Source of the DNA: Euclidia mi
Lineage: Eukaryota > Arthropoda > Insecta > Lepidoptera > Erebidae
Length of the DNA stretch: 64,000 nt
NCBI GenBank assembly: GCA_944739405.2
Contig: OX123182.2
Span: 94,356,051-94,420,050, forward strand
Direction of reading: 5' to 3'
The translations under genes were made by a program, and so were the position numbers. Positions 31,089 through 41,329 of the stretch are shown here, in pieces. A model generated the notes under the pieces. The model made no database searches, had not been told where the DNA came from, and worked only from the letters and a program-made list of their open reading frames with translations. Position 1 is the stretch's first letter. The number at the start of each line of letters is the position of its first letter.

Positions 31089-31836
31089 ATTAGTAACTGT
31101 TGAACTTTAAGTACTGGATAATAGACAAGAATTAATAAGTAAGATATCGAAGTGATTCCCATTGTAATTGTACTTTTTTAGTTTGAAATAAAAAAGATTT
31201 TATTTTATTCATAAAATTATAACCGATTTCACATTATTTTTTAAACAGATCTAAACGCAGATATGATGAGTAGAATTGGCTTTACTGAAAACAGTTTCAT
31301 ACTAAATCGGTGAGAGGAAAAATAATGTTTTGCAAAGTTCTGTTTATTGATAGGTATTTGACATAAAATTGTAACATCTCCGTTTTTCTAATAGTAACAA
31401 GTTAAAACTTTGTCGTTTTAAATTTGTCTCTTACTAATGAAAACCGCAATAAATAAGAAACTTAATGCACATTTGTTTAGAAAGAAGTTAAATAAAAAAT
31501 AAGCATTGCTACTCAAAAATGCATCATGTTGGTTTCCTAACCATTAGTGCAATAAGTAGGTTACTTATTGCGGTTATGACTAGTAAACATTATTTCTACA
31601 TAGTAATAATACTTAACATTACTATATTTATTGGTTTTTATACCGGAAATAAATGCGGAAACAAACATTAAGTATCACATAATATTCTCTACATTGTAAT
31701 ACATCATGTAGTAAAAGTTTCAATCCGATACCTTGTATAGTGATGGAGATACAAACAAAATAAAAATAAAATCTTTACCCGCGTTTTTCTCAAAATCAGG
31801 TTTGACCTAGTTATTGCACTTTTTGTAAGGACGGCA

Positions 31837-32191
31837 GCACAGCGCAGCGCATTTTTGGTCATAACACATCCAATAAACACAACATAATTAAGAATTTTCC
31901 TTAGCTTGTATCCACCATCAACACTATCTAGTATCAAAGTATGGACAAAGAACATCAACGGGAGCCTGCACTCTGTAGCTTCCCAACCCCAACAAATAGA
32001 ACAAAACGTCGTAGTTCCTCACAAATTACCGTTACTTTAGCGAAACATTGTTAGACTTCTTTGAATTTTAGTTAATTTAATTAACAACCGTTCGAACTAA
32101 GTTCAGAAAGAATAATTTGAATTGCAAATGAAGTTAATGATTCTCCTTTTGATTTGTTACAGACGACCAACATTGAAACAGATAATGTTGG
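31837..32191. other. Possible unique DNA left of the BEL element
   Basis: There is no recognisable repeat. TTTTGATTTGTTACAG at about 32147-32162 looks like a 3' splice site followed by ACGACCAACATTGAAACAG, but no open frame of useful length supports an exon. GTTGG at 32187-32191 is the left target copy of the BEL element. Confidence 0.4.
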
Positions 32192-32748
32192 TGTTACGGA
32201 CGTCCTCGATTGTTGATAAATAATGATTATAAATAATGTAAATAAACATGAATATATAAGTAGACTTAAGTAGATATAAGGATGATTCAATAAAAACGAT
32301 TTGAAAGTAGGGAAATGTTTATTGTTGTTCGATTAAGGCTGTTTTATTATCCCATAGTAAATAAGAAACCAAAACATGACGATGTAAAGTGGACGCAAGT
32401 ACGTTCGAACAGGTTTGAACATGTCGAAACCTGTCCGAACGCCACCACAAGTAAAACTCAGACGAAGCGTTGTGATTGGTCGAAACGAATGTGTTGCGCT
32501 CACTTCCACCCACTTGCACCCTGCAAAAGTAAGATATAAACAGGACGGTTTGTTGCATGGTTCAGTTCGGTTCAGTTCAGTTCAGCAGTAGTGTTATCTC
32601 AAGAAATCCGAAGCAACAAGCCCATCCCGATAGTGCATTGAATTGTAAATCAAGAGTTTAATGAGAAGATTCTGAAATATATCAACTTACCATCAAGTCA
32701 GGCGTTTCATTCCTTTGGAAGACAGAAAAATTACAGACCACCTCGACA
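32192..32748 (+). repeat. BEL 5' LTR (557 bp)
   Basis: It starts TGTTACGGACGTC and ends CACCTCGACA. The CTTGCACCCTGCAAAAG and GATATAAACAGGACGG stretch at 32513-32546 (TATA-like) and the downstream TTCAGTTCAG repeats (32561-32585) suggest the promoter and start region. It matches the scattered 3' LTR pieces in order. Confidence 0.92.
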
Positions 32749-32751
32749 GTT

Positions 32752-32770
32752 TGGTCCTACGCTCGCCGGA
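32752..32770 (+). promoter_or_regulatory. BEL primer-binding site
   Basis: TGGTCCTACGCTCGCCGG starts three bases after the 5' LTR end. TGG would pair with a tRNA 3' CCA. The tRNA was not identified. Confidence 0.6.
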
Positions 32771-32953
32771 TACAGTCGGATCATCGTTCGCCTGACAAGT
32801 TGAAGACAAAGAAAATACAGATAGTGCAGTGTTCCTGAAAATGAAGACTTGAAGTGTTGCGGCCAAAGAGAGTGAGGCGGAATCGGGATACGACAGCCGA
32901 CGTCCCCGAGCATTCGAAGAGCCGCCGAGATACCTTCAACCATTGCGTCCACG

Positions 32954-34272
32954 TTGCCGCGCGCCCAACATGAAGTTCCCGCAAGTGGAATCGACAGTGC
33001 CACGCCCATCGCCGCGACGGGAGGAGTTGTGCCGCCGTCTGATGGTGCGTCCGCCGCGCTTACCGCGCCCGCTTCACGCCGCGTACCGGCGAGTCAAGCA
33101 ACCGCGATCGCGAGTGTAACAGTGCATGAAGAACAACTCGTCACTTCAAGCACGTGGTTCCAGCCAAGTATTCAGGACTCTGCGAGGACAATGACAACAA
33201 ATATGTCAGTGAGAGACACCGCACGTACTATAAGATCAAGGAAATGTTATAGCAGTGACGTGGCAAGAGTAAAACTAGCAGAATATGAGGCACAGAGAAA
33301 AATTGCTGCAATTAGGAACGAGCAATTGGAAATTGAAAAGGCCCTAGTAAACAAACGGTTCGAGCATGAAGTGTCGGCAATTGAAGCAGAGGCAGAGGCT
33401 CGTGAATAGGGCTCCAGACGTAGGAGTGAAGACAGGGTGGATGAGTGGCTGCAAAGTATTTACCATGGCCACCCACCAGTCACCGAAGGGAAAACTCAGC
33501 CGCCGCGCCGCATCCCGCCGCCCAACGAACCGCCGCAGAGCCGAACACATGTGTCGACGCTATAGCGCATACCATGCCACGCAGGAGACAACGTTCGACC
33601 TCACGTTTACCCACAAGAGGGGAACGCAGAGTAGGAAGAGACATCGAACAACTGGCCGACATGCTGGACAAAATGATGCGTGTACGCCCGCCGCCACGAC
33701 AAGTGACTTAACTACCCGTGTTCACCGGAGCGGCTACGGAATGGTTGCCATTCAAGGCAGCTTATGAAGATTCATCGAGTGTCTACAAATTCACCGCGAT
33801 GGAAAACTTAGCAAGACTGAGGAACTGCATCAGAGGTCCAGCAAGGGAAGCAGTTTCCGCGCTCCTGTACTCTGCGTCTGACCCACGGACAATTATGAAG
33901 ACCCTAGAACACATAGTATTGTTTAGCGTCTTCATAATTGTCCGTGAAAATCCGCCGGAGATATTAATGGACCACGTGATGGAGGACATAAAGAAGTTGC
34001 CTCGGCTCACTAGTGTGGCAAGTGAATTAAACTCGTTCGCAGTGAAGCTACAGAACATAGTGTGTCTGCTATCCAATATGGACAACTGCGGATACTTGTG
34101 GAATCCGATGCTAGTGCGTGAAGTCGTGGACAAATTAAGCCCGCACGTGAAATGGTGGTGCGACTATGCTTCTGAGGCAGTGGAAACGAGGTGAGCCTGA
34201 AATTATGATATTATCTCGGTTCCTGATGCGGAAGGCTGACCGTGCAATGAGGTACGAGAGAACAGAAAAATG
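32954..34272 (+). pseudogene. BEL gag, frameshifted
   Basis: The gag N-terminal region (32954-33409) ends in a helical stretch, LAEYEAQRKIAAIRNEQLEI. After broken frames at 33410-33717 the conserved capsid-like part appears: FTGAATEWLPFKAAYEDSS, NLARLRNCIRGPAREAVSAL, EDIKKLPRLTSVASELNSFA and CGYLWNPMLVREVVDKLSP. A small inserted inverted duplication (33884-33946) disrupts the sequence after DPRTIMKTLEH. These phrases are typical BEL/Pao gag (DUF1759-like). The frame ends at 34194. Confidence 0.88.
33884..33946. repeat. 19-bp perfect inverted duplication inside BEL gag
   Basis: CACGGACAATTATGAAGAC at 33884-33902 is copied in reverse complement at 33928-33946 with a 25-nt spacer. The second arm replaces expected gag sequence, so it looks like a snap-back or template-switch mutation, not an original feature. 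Confidence 0.85.
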
Positions 34273-34274
34273 AG

Positions 34275-35270
34275 GTGCAAGCAAGCGCAAAAAGGAAAGC
34301 GGGCGGAGAAGTTATTTACGCCACGAGACATAAAGAAGAGGAAAAGAAACACGTTTGTCTGTGTTGTGCTGGGGACCATGAAGTGCCTAAGTGTGCCAAG
34401 TTTTTAGAGATGAGTGTCGACAACAGGTGGGAATGGGCACGAATAGAGAAAGTGTACTTTAAGTGTGTAAATAATCGCCACCGTCGAGAGCACTGCCGAG
34501 CCAAGCGATGTGGCAAAGAAAATTGCACCCGCCTACATCACGCGCTACTCCACAAAGATATGTCGCAACAAGACACAAAAGAAAAGGCGACGGATGTCGA
34601 ACCGGCAGCAGAGTCCGTGATGGCTGTCTCAGCAAGCAGCGACGCACGGCATCGCGTACTTTTAAAGATGTGCCCCGTCGTTTTAAAAGGACCAGGTGGT
34701 CAAGTGAGCACGTTCGCGTTAATGGACGAAGGATCGACGACCTCACTCATCGATGAGGACAAAACACGCCGTATCCAAGTGAAAGGGCCAGTCTGTACAC
34801 TCAAAATACAAGGAGTGACTTCACAGCCGCAGGAAGAACACAGTCAAGAGGTCAAACTACAAATTCGTGGTCAGAACGGCGACCATCAAGAATTACGCGC
34901 ACAAACAATGAAGGACCTACAACTTCATGGTCAGACAGTGGATAGATCAATGTTAATCAAATATCCACACCTCCGAGACATGCAAAAGGACGCATTCTTT
35001 GACGAAGCCGCACTGAAAGTATTGATAGATGCGGACAATTGGCACCTGATCGTGACACGAAAACTACGCATGGGCAAGAAGAATAAGCCTGTGGCCTCGT
35101 ATAGCCAACTGAGATGGGTAATTCATGGGACGGCACCGCGCTCAGCGTTGACTCAAAAGGAGGGTCAACTAGTGCTTCATATCTACGACGTGTCTGCGAA
35201 CAAACGTACTACTACTACTAAACTGCGTACGGCGCGTAGAAGAAATAGTGAAAGCACATTTCAGGATTGA
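34275..35270 (+). pseudogene. BEL zinc knuckles and protease
   Basis: The 331-codon frame holds Cys/His knuckles (CLCCAGDHEVPKC and FKCVNNRHRREHC with CRAKRCGKENC) and an aspartic protease with ALMDEGSTTSLIDED; BEL proteases commonly have such a DxGS box. Further on, LIDADNWHLIVTRKLRMG and SYSQLRWVIHGTAPRS are the usual protease-RT linker. It ends in ARRRNSESTFQD after a shift into the next frame. Confidence 0.88.
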
Positions 35271-35922
35271 TGCCCTAGGAGTCTCCCTGGCAAAGAAAGT
35301 CAGACCAGAAGACCAAAAGGCAATCGACGTGGTCCAACGAACAATGAGGAAGGTTGGTGAACACTTCGAAGTGGGTCTGGCATGGAGAAACGAAGACGCT
35401 CCGATGCCGAATAATTTACACTGTGGCGTGAAGAGACTAAAGATGATAGAAAAAAAGATGGACCCTTCTTCGGATTTCGCTGCACAGTATCGCGCTCAAG
35501 TAAGAAATCTCCTCGAAAAAGGTCATGCCCAAGAGTGCGATGGACAAGAGGAAGGAAACAAGAAGATATGGTACTTGCCACACTTCCCGGTCGTGAATCC
35601 TAACAAGCCGGGAAAGATGCGGCTGGTTTCTGACGCGGCACACCGATACAGTGGAGTGTGCCTCAATGACCACTTACTAGAGGGATCTGACCCCTTGAGA
35701 TCGCTACCAGGAATCCTCTTCAGATTCAAAGAACGTCAGGTAGCCGGGACGGCAGATATTCAAGAAATGTTCCTTCAAATAAAAATAAGACCACAAGACC
35801 AAGCAGCTCAAATGTTTTTCTGGCGAGATGAAGAGCGTGATAAGCCACTGAAAAAGTATAAGATGGTATCAATGATCTTCGGGGCCTCGTGCTCGCCGTT
35901 AGAACAGCACAAGAGGTCATAA
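35248..35922 (+). pseudogene. BEL reverse transcriptase, N-terminal half
   Basis: The frame shows LPHFPVVNPNKPGKMRLVSD, SGVCLNDHLLEGSDPLRSLP, VAGTADIQEMFLQIKIRPQD (first catalytic Asp) and YKMVSMIFGASCSP. Directly after GASCSP the sequence jumps to wording that normally lies some 40-50 residues downstream. The segment with the YMDD-type active-site box is therefore deleted (junction near 35895-35905), leaving a catalytically dead RT. Confidence 0.88.
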
Positions 35923-37029
35923 AGATACATGAGAACGCACACTTCAACCTCAGTGGATGGTGCTCTAACAGGCCTAATGTGGTGGACAACGTGGCTAAAG
36001 AAAAGCGAGTGCTCAACGCCGAAATGAAGCTTGGTCAGAGACAGGACAACTCCGATAAGACACTCAGTTTGCTCTGGCATACGGAACAAGATGAGCTAGG
36101 CTTCAACACAGGGCTTAGCCGTTTAGCACCCGAAGTGAGGATGAGAGACAGAGCGCCGACGAAAAGAGAAGCCCTCGGAGCAGTGATGGCCGTCTACGAT
36201 CCTCTCGGTCTCGTCAGCCATTTTACTATCACGGGTAAAATCATACTTCAAAACCTGTGGAGACACGGAGTGGGATGGGATGAAGTGATTCCCGAAAAAG
36301 ACGCACAACATTTCGAAGAATGGCTCCGAAGTTTGAGCATGGCGACAAAACTGCGAGTCTCAAGGTGCTACGGGAAGAGCTCGGAAGACGAAATAGAGTT
36401 CCATGTCTTCTGTGACGCGAGTGAACAAGCATACGCGGCGACCGCCTACTGGAGGATCCTGAAACCAGATGGAAGGGTGACTGTAAGCCTGGATGCTTCA
36501 AAAGCAAGGGTCGCACCACTAAAACCAGTAACCGTCCCTCGACTCAAACTCCAAGCGGCGGTGATCGGCGCACGATTGGCGGAAACAATTGTAAGAGAGC
36601 ATAGAGACAAGCCCAAGAGCGAGACGTATTGGACGGACTCGTTCTGCGTTGGATAAAAAAAATGCCATCAAGTACACACCCTTTGTGGCACACCGCTTGG
36701 GCAAAATAGCGGAGCTGACCGACGCCAATCAATGGAGATGGGTGCCCACGAAACAAAACGTGGCAGACGATGCAACACGCCCTAATTATAAACTACAAAT
36801 GAAACCAGAAGACAGATGGTTTATCGGGCCTGAGTTTCTATATGATGAAGAAGACCTCTGGCCGAAAGAGAAAGCCAAGAAAGAAAACCAAGAGGAAGAA
36901 GTGACTTATGTGGTCACAGAGAAGGAACGCGCTTCTCATCTGCTCAACATAAGCAGATTCTCCTCATATGAGAAGCTGATACGAACTACAGCTGTACTCT
37001 TTCGCTTCAAGGAAAAGTACAAAAATTGA
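35889..37029 (+). pseudogene. BEL RT connection and RNase H-like region
   Basis: Frames at 35889-36656 and 36649-37029 carry FNLSGWCSNRPNVVDNV, TLSLLWHTEQDELGFNTG, AVMAVYDPLGLVSHFTI, EFHVFCDASEQAYAATAYWR (RNase H-type first Asp), VTVPRLKLQAAVIGARLAET, YWTDSFCVG and NQWRWVPTKQNVADDATRP. That is the standard BEL order from RT thumb through RNase H. A frameshift near 36650 cuts the WTDS region. Confidence 0.85.
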
Positions 37030-37038
37030 GCAAGCCAG

Positions 37039-37382
37039 ATGACCGTCGACCTGATAGAAAAGGCCGAGAAGACCTGGGTGAAACAAGCGCAGTCGAGCTG
37101 CGCTTGTTTCACCCGGGTCTTCTACGCAGAAGAAATAAGACTGTTGGAAAAAGGAAGACCAGTGCCCAAGTCCAGTAGCCCGTATAAACTGGACCCTTAT
37201 ATGGAAGACCAGATTCTCAAAGTGAGAGGGAGGATCGGGCACGCTGCGGTTCCAGACACGAAGAAGATGCCGGTCATCTGACACGGCAGGCACCCGTTTA
37301 CCAGACTGCTGGTAGAAGACGCCCATCGAAGAGCCGGCCAAGCAAACAACGAACGCGTGGTCAACGACTTAAGACAAAAGTA
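37039..37382 (+). pseudogene. BEL integrase zinc-binding region, with palindromic insertion
   Basis: A short frame (37039-37281) holds the linker ahead of the integrase: SPYKLDPYMEDQILKVRGRI. At 37069-37125 a 26-bp stem with one mismatch and a TCGAG loop (GGGTGAAACAAGCGCAG and its complement) replaces expected sequence, adding foreign codons. A TGA at 37279-37281 closes the frame; the H2C2 His pair continues out of frame towards 37383. Confidence 0.75.
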
Positions 37383-38456
37383 TTGGGTGGTCAATCTGCG
37401 CCCTACATAAAAGCCATAGCGCAGCGATGCCAACTTTGCCGCATCAGAAGAGCGACAGCAGTAAAACCAGTCACGGGGGACCTACCGATGGAACGACTAA
37501 TAGAGACGCAGCGACCATTTACTCACTGCGGAGTCGACTATTTTGGGCTAATGACAGTGGTCATAGGAAGAAGACACTATAAGCGCTGGGGAGCGCTGTT
37601 CACCTGCCTGGTGACCAGGGTAGTTCACCTGGAACTGGTGGCGAGTTTGTTCACCGACTCGGCTATAATGGCCATAAGGAGAATGGCGGCACGACGAGGT
37701 TGGCCCCGAGTAATGTACTCCGTCAACGGCACCAATTTTAGAGGGGCAGACACAGAACTGCGCAAGGCCTATGAAGAATGGGCCAAAGAATTCTTCCACT
37801 TCGGCCTCTCACACCGAATGAAGCGAAAGTTCATACCACCAGAAGCGCCACATATGGGGGGAGCGTGGGAACGATTAGTACGCTCTGTCAAAACGGCGCT
37901 GGGGGCGACACTGCATCAGCGGGCGCTAAAAGAAGAAATGCTGCTGACTCTGATGATAGAGGCCGAACACTCTATAAACTCTCGGCCTCTCACCCACGTT
38001 TCCGTTGATTCCAAGGATCCGGAGGCGTTGACTCCGAACCACTTCCTTATCGGGACCTCCTCAGCTCCTCAGCTCGGGCTTCCCCACACTGGGCCATGCG
38101 AGGAGGCTAGCCGAAAACAATGGAGAGCTGCCCATGCGCTTGCCGACCCTTTCTGGCGGCGCTGGGTAAATGAATACCTGCCGACGCTGGTGCCCGGGGG
38201 GGCATCCGACGACCAACGACGACTTCTGCGCGTTGGCGAGCTGGTTGTCGTCCTTGACCCCACACTGCCACAAGGGACGTGGCCTCGAGGCGTCGTGGAG
38301 ACTATGTACGTCGGTCCAGTCGGCAAGGTGCGATCAGCCGACGTCAGGACTACGGCGGGCATCCTTCGGCGTCCCACGACGAAGCTGGCCGTGGAAGATA
38401 AGGCTACGGTAGCCCTGCGCCGAGGGAAGGATGTAACGGACGTCGACGCTTTTTGA
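37383..38456 (+). CDS. BEL integrase and C-terminal region
   Basis: The 357-codon frame has the Cys pair CQLCRIRRATAV of the integrase zinc domain, HCGVDYFGLM (first catalytic Asp), LVTRVVHLELVASLFTDSAI, MYSVNGTNFRGA, MGGAWERLVRSVK (catalytic Glu), INSRPLTHVS and LTPNHFLIG. The second catalytic Asp position reads Val (SVNGTNF where family members read SDNGTNF), so the enzyme would be inactive. The last eight or so codons and the TGA lie inside the 3' LTR, which starts at 38432. Confidence 0.88.
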   Translation: MGGQSAPYIKAIAQRCQLCRIRRATAVKPVTGDLPMERLIETQRPFTHCGVDYFGLMTVVIGRRHYKRWGALFTCLVTRVVHLELVASLFTDSAIMAIRRMAARRGWPRVMYSVNGTNFRGADTELRKAYEEWAKEFFHFGLSHRMKRKFIPPEAPHMGGAWERLVRSVKTALGATLHQRALKEEMLLTLMIEAEHSINSRPLTHVSVDSKDPEALTPNHFLIGTSSAPQLGLPHTGPCEEASRKQWRAAHALADPFWRRWVNEYLPTLVPGGASDDQRRLLRVGELVVVLDPTLPQGTWPRGVVETMYVGPVGKVRSADVRTTAGILRRPTTKLAVEDKATVALRRGKDVTDVDAF

Positions 38457-38514
38457 TAAATAATGATTATAAATAATGTAAATAAACATGAATATATAAG
38501 TAGACTTAAGTAGA
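38432..38514 (+). repeat. BEL 3' LTR, piece 1
   Basis: It begins TGTAACGGACGTC and matches the first 83 bp of the 5' LTR up to TAAGTAGA. It is then cut by the Gypsy element with TAGA duplicated (38511-38514 and 46615-46618). Confidence 0.9.
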
Positions 38515-38876
38515 TGTAACAAGTATTTTGTTAAAATGAAACAAACAGCTCATATGTGTTGCTCTGTAAAATAGGTTTATTGTTTTAACAAAATAACAAA
38601 TCATTCATACATGATAAACACAATATTAATAAGGTACTAACCTGTAAAATAGGAAACAACATTAAAAGCTATTTGCTTATAACGTTTTATGTACAACAAA
38701 GTTATTATAATAAAATATTTGTTTTAAGGATCCTCCATTAATATAATCCAACAAATCCAGAGTGCACAGCAATTATGTAGACCGTCCATAATAAATAGCG
38801 CTGTCACTACAGCCAAAAAGGTTAGCGTTAGGGAATTATATTAAATAAATTGAATGAAGAGTGAGCTTTATTTACA
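38515..38876 (-). repeat. 3' LTR of the second Gypsy element
   Basis: The 362-bp LTR starts TGTAACAAGTATTTTG and ends GAGCTTTATTTACA. It is followed by a C-rich stretch that is the complement of the polypurine tract. Confidence 0.9.
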
Positions 38877-39408
38877 TCTCCATCCCCCCCCTCTTTTTAG
38901 AGAATCAAATCAAAAGAGAATCAAAAATCTTCGGAGACTGGAATAAGCTTAGTAATGTGAAACAAGTTTGATTCAAGTTTTTTGTATCCTGTATTAATCC
39001 CATAAATTGAGTTAGATATTTTGACGTGACAACGTCTTATAAATTGGTTTGCCGGGTGACACTTCAAGAAACTGCGTTACGCTCCGCTCACGTTATGCGC
39101 TCACAATGAGAGCGAGTGAGAGGCACGCGTCCCGCCTAAGAGCGAGAGAGACAGACATAAAAAGTGAAAGGCACGCGTCTTTCATCCTTCTTCCTACTAT
39201 ACGAATGAATATTCACATTAAAATTATTTTACCACTCAAAGTCGTTGTCACGTAAAACTTTCGCCCGTATACCGACTTTACAGGCAACCAATTTTTTTTC
39301 TACGGTTTAATAAGGACCAATTTTTTATTCATCAAGTTCTTTCCTATTTAGCTGATTCCCATTTTCCACATAAACTGAATCGCCTACTTTAAATTGAATA
39401 AATTTTCT

Positions 39409-39815
39409 ACATACATACATACATACATATCGTCACGCCTTTTATCCCCGAAGGGGTAGGCAGAGGTGTATTTCTACACCCACTTTTCGCCAGATATACT
39501 TTAGTCCCACGTAATAAGGGGCGAGCCTATTGCCGTACCGGGCACATTTCTAGACTCCGTGCTGCTACTGAGAATTTCGTGTCAGAAAAACCCAATAACA
39601 CTGCCCGACCCAGGAATCGAACCCGGGACCTCCCGATCCCACGCGCACATTTATGCCGCGAGACCAACGAGGCAGTCGTATAGGGTTTGATGTCGAGTAT
39701 TCCGTCTCTACGCAAAGATGGTATTTGCATCGTGTTATCCCTTAGTCGCCTCTTACGACACCCACGGGAAGATAGGGGGTGGTGACACTTGTATTCTATG
39801 CCGTCAACCACACGG
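39409..39815 (-). repeat. SINE (long-head type) in the Gypsy pol end
   Basis: TTTTCT flanks it at 39403-39408 and 39816-39821. It has the same structure as the SINE at 30382: CGTGTGGTTGACGGCATAG at the 5' end, tRNA-like head with GGTTCGATTCC, body, tail CCTCTGCCTACCCCTTCGGG, and (ATGT)n. It separates the last integrase codons from the LTR. Confidence 0.88.
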
Positions 39816-39911
39816 TTTTCTGTTTTTGTCAAATTGTTTTTTATTATAATTGTGTGATTTTAAAGTTCGTTCCAAGGCTATTCTCCTATCTTCTAATAAG
39901 TCATTTTGTGT

Positions 39912-41324
39912 TCAATATTTTTTTAACTCGTCAGGTCTGATATTATTTATTTTTCCTTCCATTAAATAAGTAGGAGAAAATCCTGTGACTGAGTGTTCAG
40001 TTTCATTATATCTATCGGTACATTCATGAGCAATAGTTGTCCATGCTAGTTTATTATTATTTTCATTAATTTTACATCTTATTTTATTAACTAATGTCTG
40101 ATTTAATCGTTCGTTTAAGCCATTTGAAAATGGTGCATTAACCGCAGTGAATATAATAGGTATGTTCTCTGTTTTAAATAATCTTTTGAATTCGTTTGAA
40201 TTTATGCCCGGGTACTGATCAGATAGAATCATTCCAATGTTTTTTTCTGGAATAACATTTTTTATAAGTTTTATGAAATCATTTGCATTTTGGGTTTTTG
40301 ATGTTAAAATATAAGCATACCTGGTGAAATGGTCTACCAATAAATGCAGATATGTTTTTGTTGAACGAGAGCCACCAAATCCACCAATGGTGTCTATAGA
40401 GACTATTTCGAAAGGGTTAGTAGCCAGACCCAGATGAGACATCAAACCGTATTTCAATTTTGTTCTAGATTTATTTTTTATGCATATTTGACAAGTATCA
40501 CAGATCCTTTTTACATTATGTAATAAATTGTTTGCTGTAAAGAATGGTTTGATTTTATTTTCTGTTTGTTTTATTCCTATATGGCAATATTTATAGTAAA
40601 TATTTTTTATTAATTCTATACTAAACTCCTCAGTAAGTACGATTTTTTCCTCTTTTCCTACTTTTTTGAAATATATATTATCTTTAAGTAATAGTTTATT
40701 TTTATTCAGTTTTATATCTTTATTTTTTACTTGATCATTTACAATGTCTTCCAATTTAATAAAATTTACTATTTTTAATATTTCTTCTTGACCTACATGT
40801 GATTCTAACACCGGATTTCTACTTAAACTGTCTGCCTCTAAATTGTCTTTTCCTGGTGAATATATAACCTTAAAATTAAATTGTGATAAGTAATATGTGA
40901 GGTCACCTAGTTCCTCGTCTGTTCTTGCTTTAATATTTAGTTTTTCTAGTGGTTTATGATCTGAAAACACTTTAAATTCTTTTCCTATGAGCCAATGTTG
41001 CCAATATTTTACCGCCTCTTTTATTGCTGAATATTCCAAATAAATAGCCTTTTTTCGTTTTTGACTCTCATTTAATTTTCTCGAAAAATATGCACATGGC
41101 TTTTCTTCTTTATTTTCTTGTGGTTGTTTCAAAATGGCACCTATACCTTGTATACTCGCGTCTGTATAAATATGTATCGGTAGATCCGGATCAAACATTT
41201 CTAATATAGGTTGTGAACAAAGCATTTTCTTGATTTTATCAAAAGATTCTTGCCATTTTTCTGACCAATTAAATGTCTGATCTTTTCTTAACAAATTGTG
41301 TAAAGGATCTAATATAATTGACAC
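39912..41324 (-). CDS. Gypsy RNase H and integrase (470 codons open)
   Basis: The frame begins within RT-connection wording (DPLHNLLRKDQTFNWSEK), then RNase H with IHIYTDASIQGIGAIL, LEYSAIKEAVKYWQHW, FKVFSDHKPLEKL and NLEADSLSRNP. The integrase has an H2C2 domain (YKYCHIGIKQTENK, CDTCQIC) and a core with VSIDTIGGFGG (Asp), GMILSDQYPGINS (Asp) and NAPFSNGLNERLNQTL (Glu). It ends near RPDELKKY; a little more coding sequence probably lay downstream before the SINE. All catalytic residues are present. Confidence 0.92.
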   Translation of the reverse strand: MSIILDPLHNLLRKDQTFNWSEKWQESFDKIKKMLCSQPILEMFDPDLPIHIYTDASIQGIGAILKQPQENKEEKPCAYFSRKLNESQKRKKAIYLEYSAIKEAVKYWQHWLIGKEFKVFSDHKPLEKLNIKARTDEELGDLTYYLSQFNFKVIYSPGKDNLEADSLSRNPVLESHVGQEEILKIVNFIKLEDIVNDQVKNKDIKLNKNKLLLKDNIYFKKVGKEEKIVLTEEFSIELIKNIYYKYCHIGIKQTENKIKPFFTANNLLHNVKRICDTCQICIKNKSRTKLKYGLMSHLGLATNPFEIVSIDTIGGFGGSRSTKTYLHLLVDHFTRYAYILTSKTQNANDFIKLIKNVIPEKNIGMILSDQYPGINSNEFKRLFKTENIPIIFTAVNAPFSNGLNERLNQTLVNKIRCKINENNNKLAWTTIAHECTDRYNETEHSVTGFSPTYLMEGKINNIRPDELKKY

Positions 41325-41329
41325 ATTTG

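Larger units (their letters stand above)
27440..31836. mobile_element. 4.4-kb terminal-inverted-repeat DNA element filled with later insertions
   Basis: Inverted repeats of 28 bp lie at 27440-27467 and 31809-31836, beginning TGCCGTCCTTAC and ending AGTGCAATAACT, with one mismatch. Inside, TTATTGCA/TGCAATAA motifs recur, e.g. near 28684, 28776, 28844, 28922 and 31548. Its own DNA amounts to roughly 1.5 kb, without a transposase frame. The rest is later insertions: an RTE-like LINE (27527-28508), a mariner (about 29102-30360) and a SINE with another SINE inside (30382-31088). No clear target duplication flanks it. The superfamily is unknown. Confidence 0.72.

Noticed and set aside
27430..31845. 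Target duplication for the 4.4-kb inverted-repeat element
   Set aside because: ACACAT on the left and GCACAG on the right share only CACA and are not aligned to the ends; no convincing duplication.
31837..32191. Host exon with 3' splice site near 32162
   Set aside because: A pyrimidine-AG context exists but there is no open frame or recognisable protein after it, and a retrotransposon begins 30 bp later.
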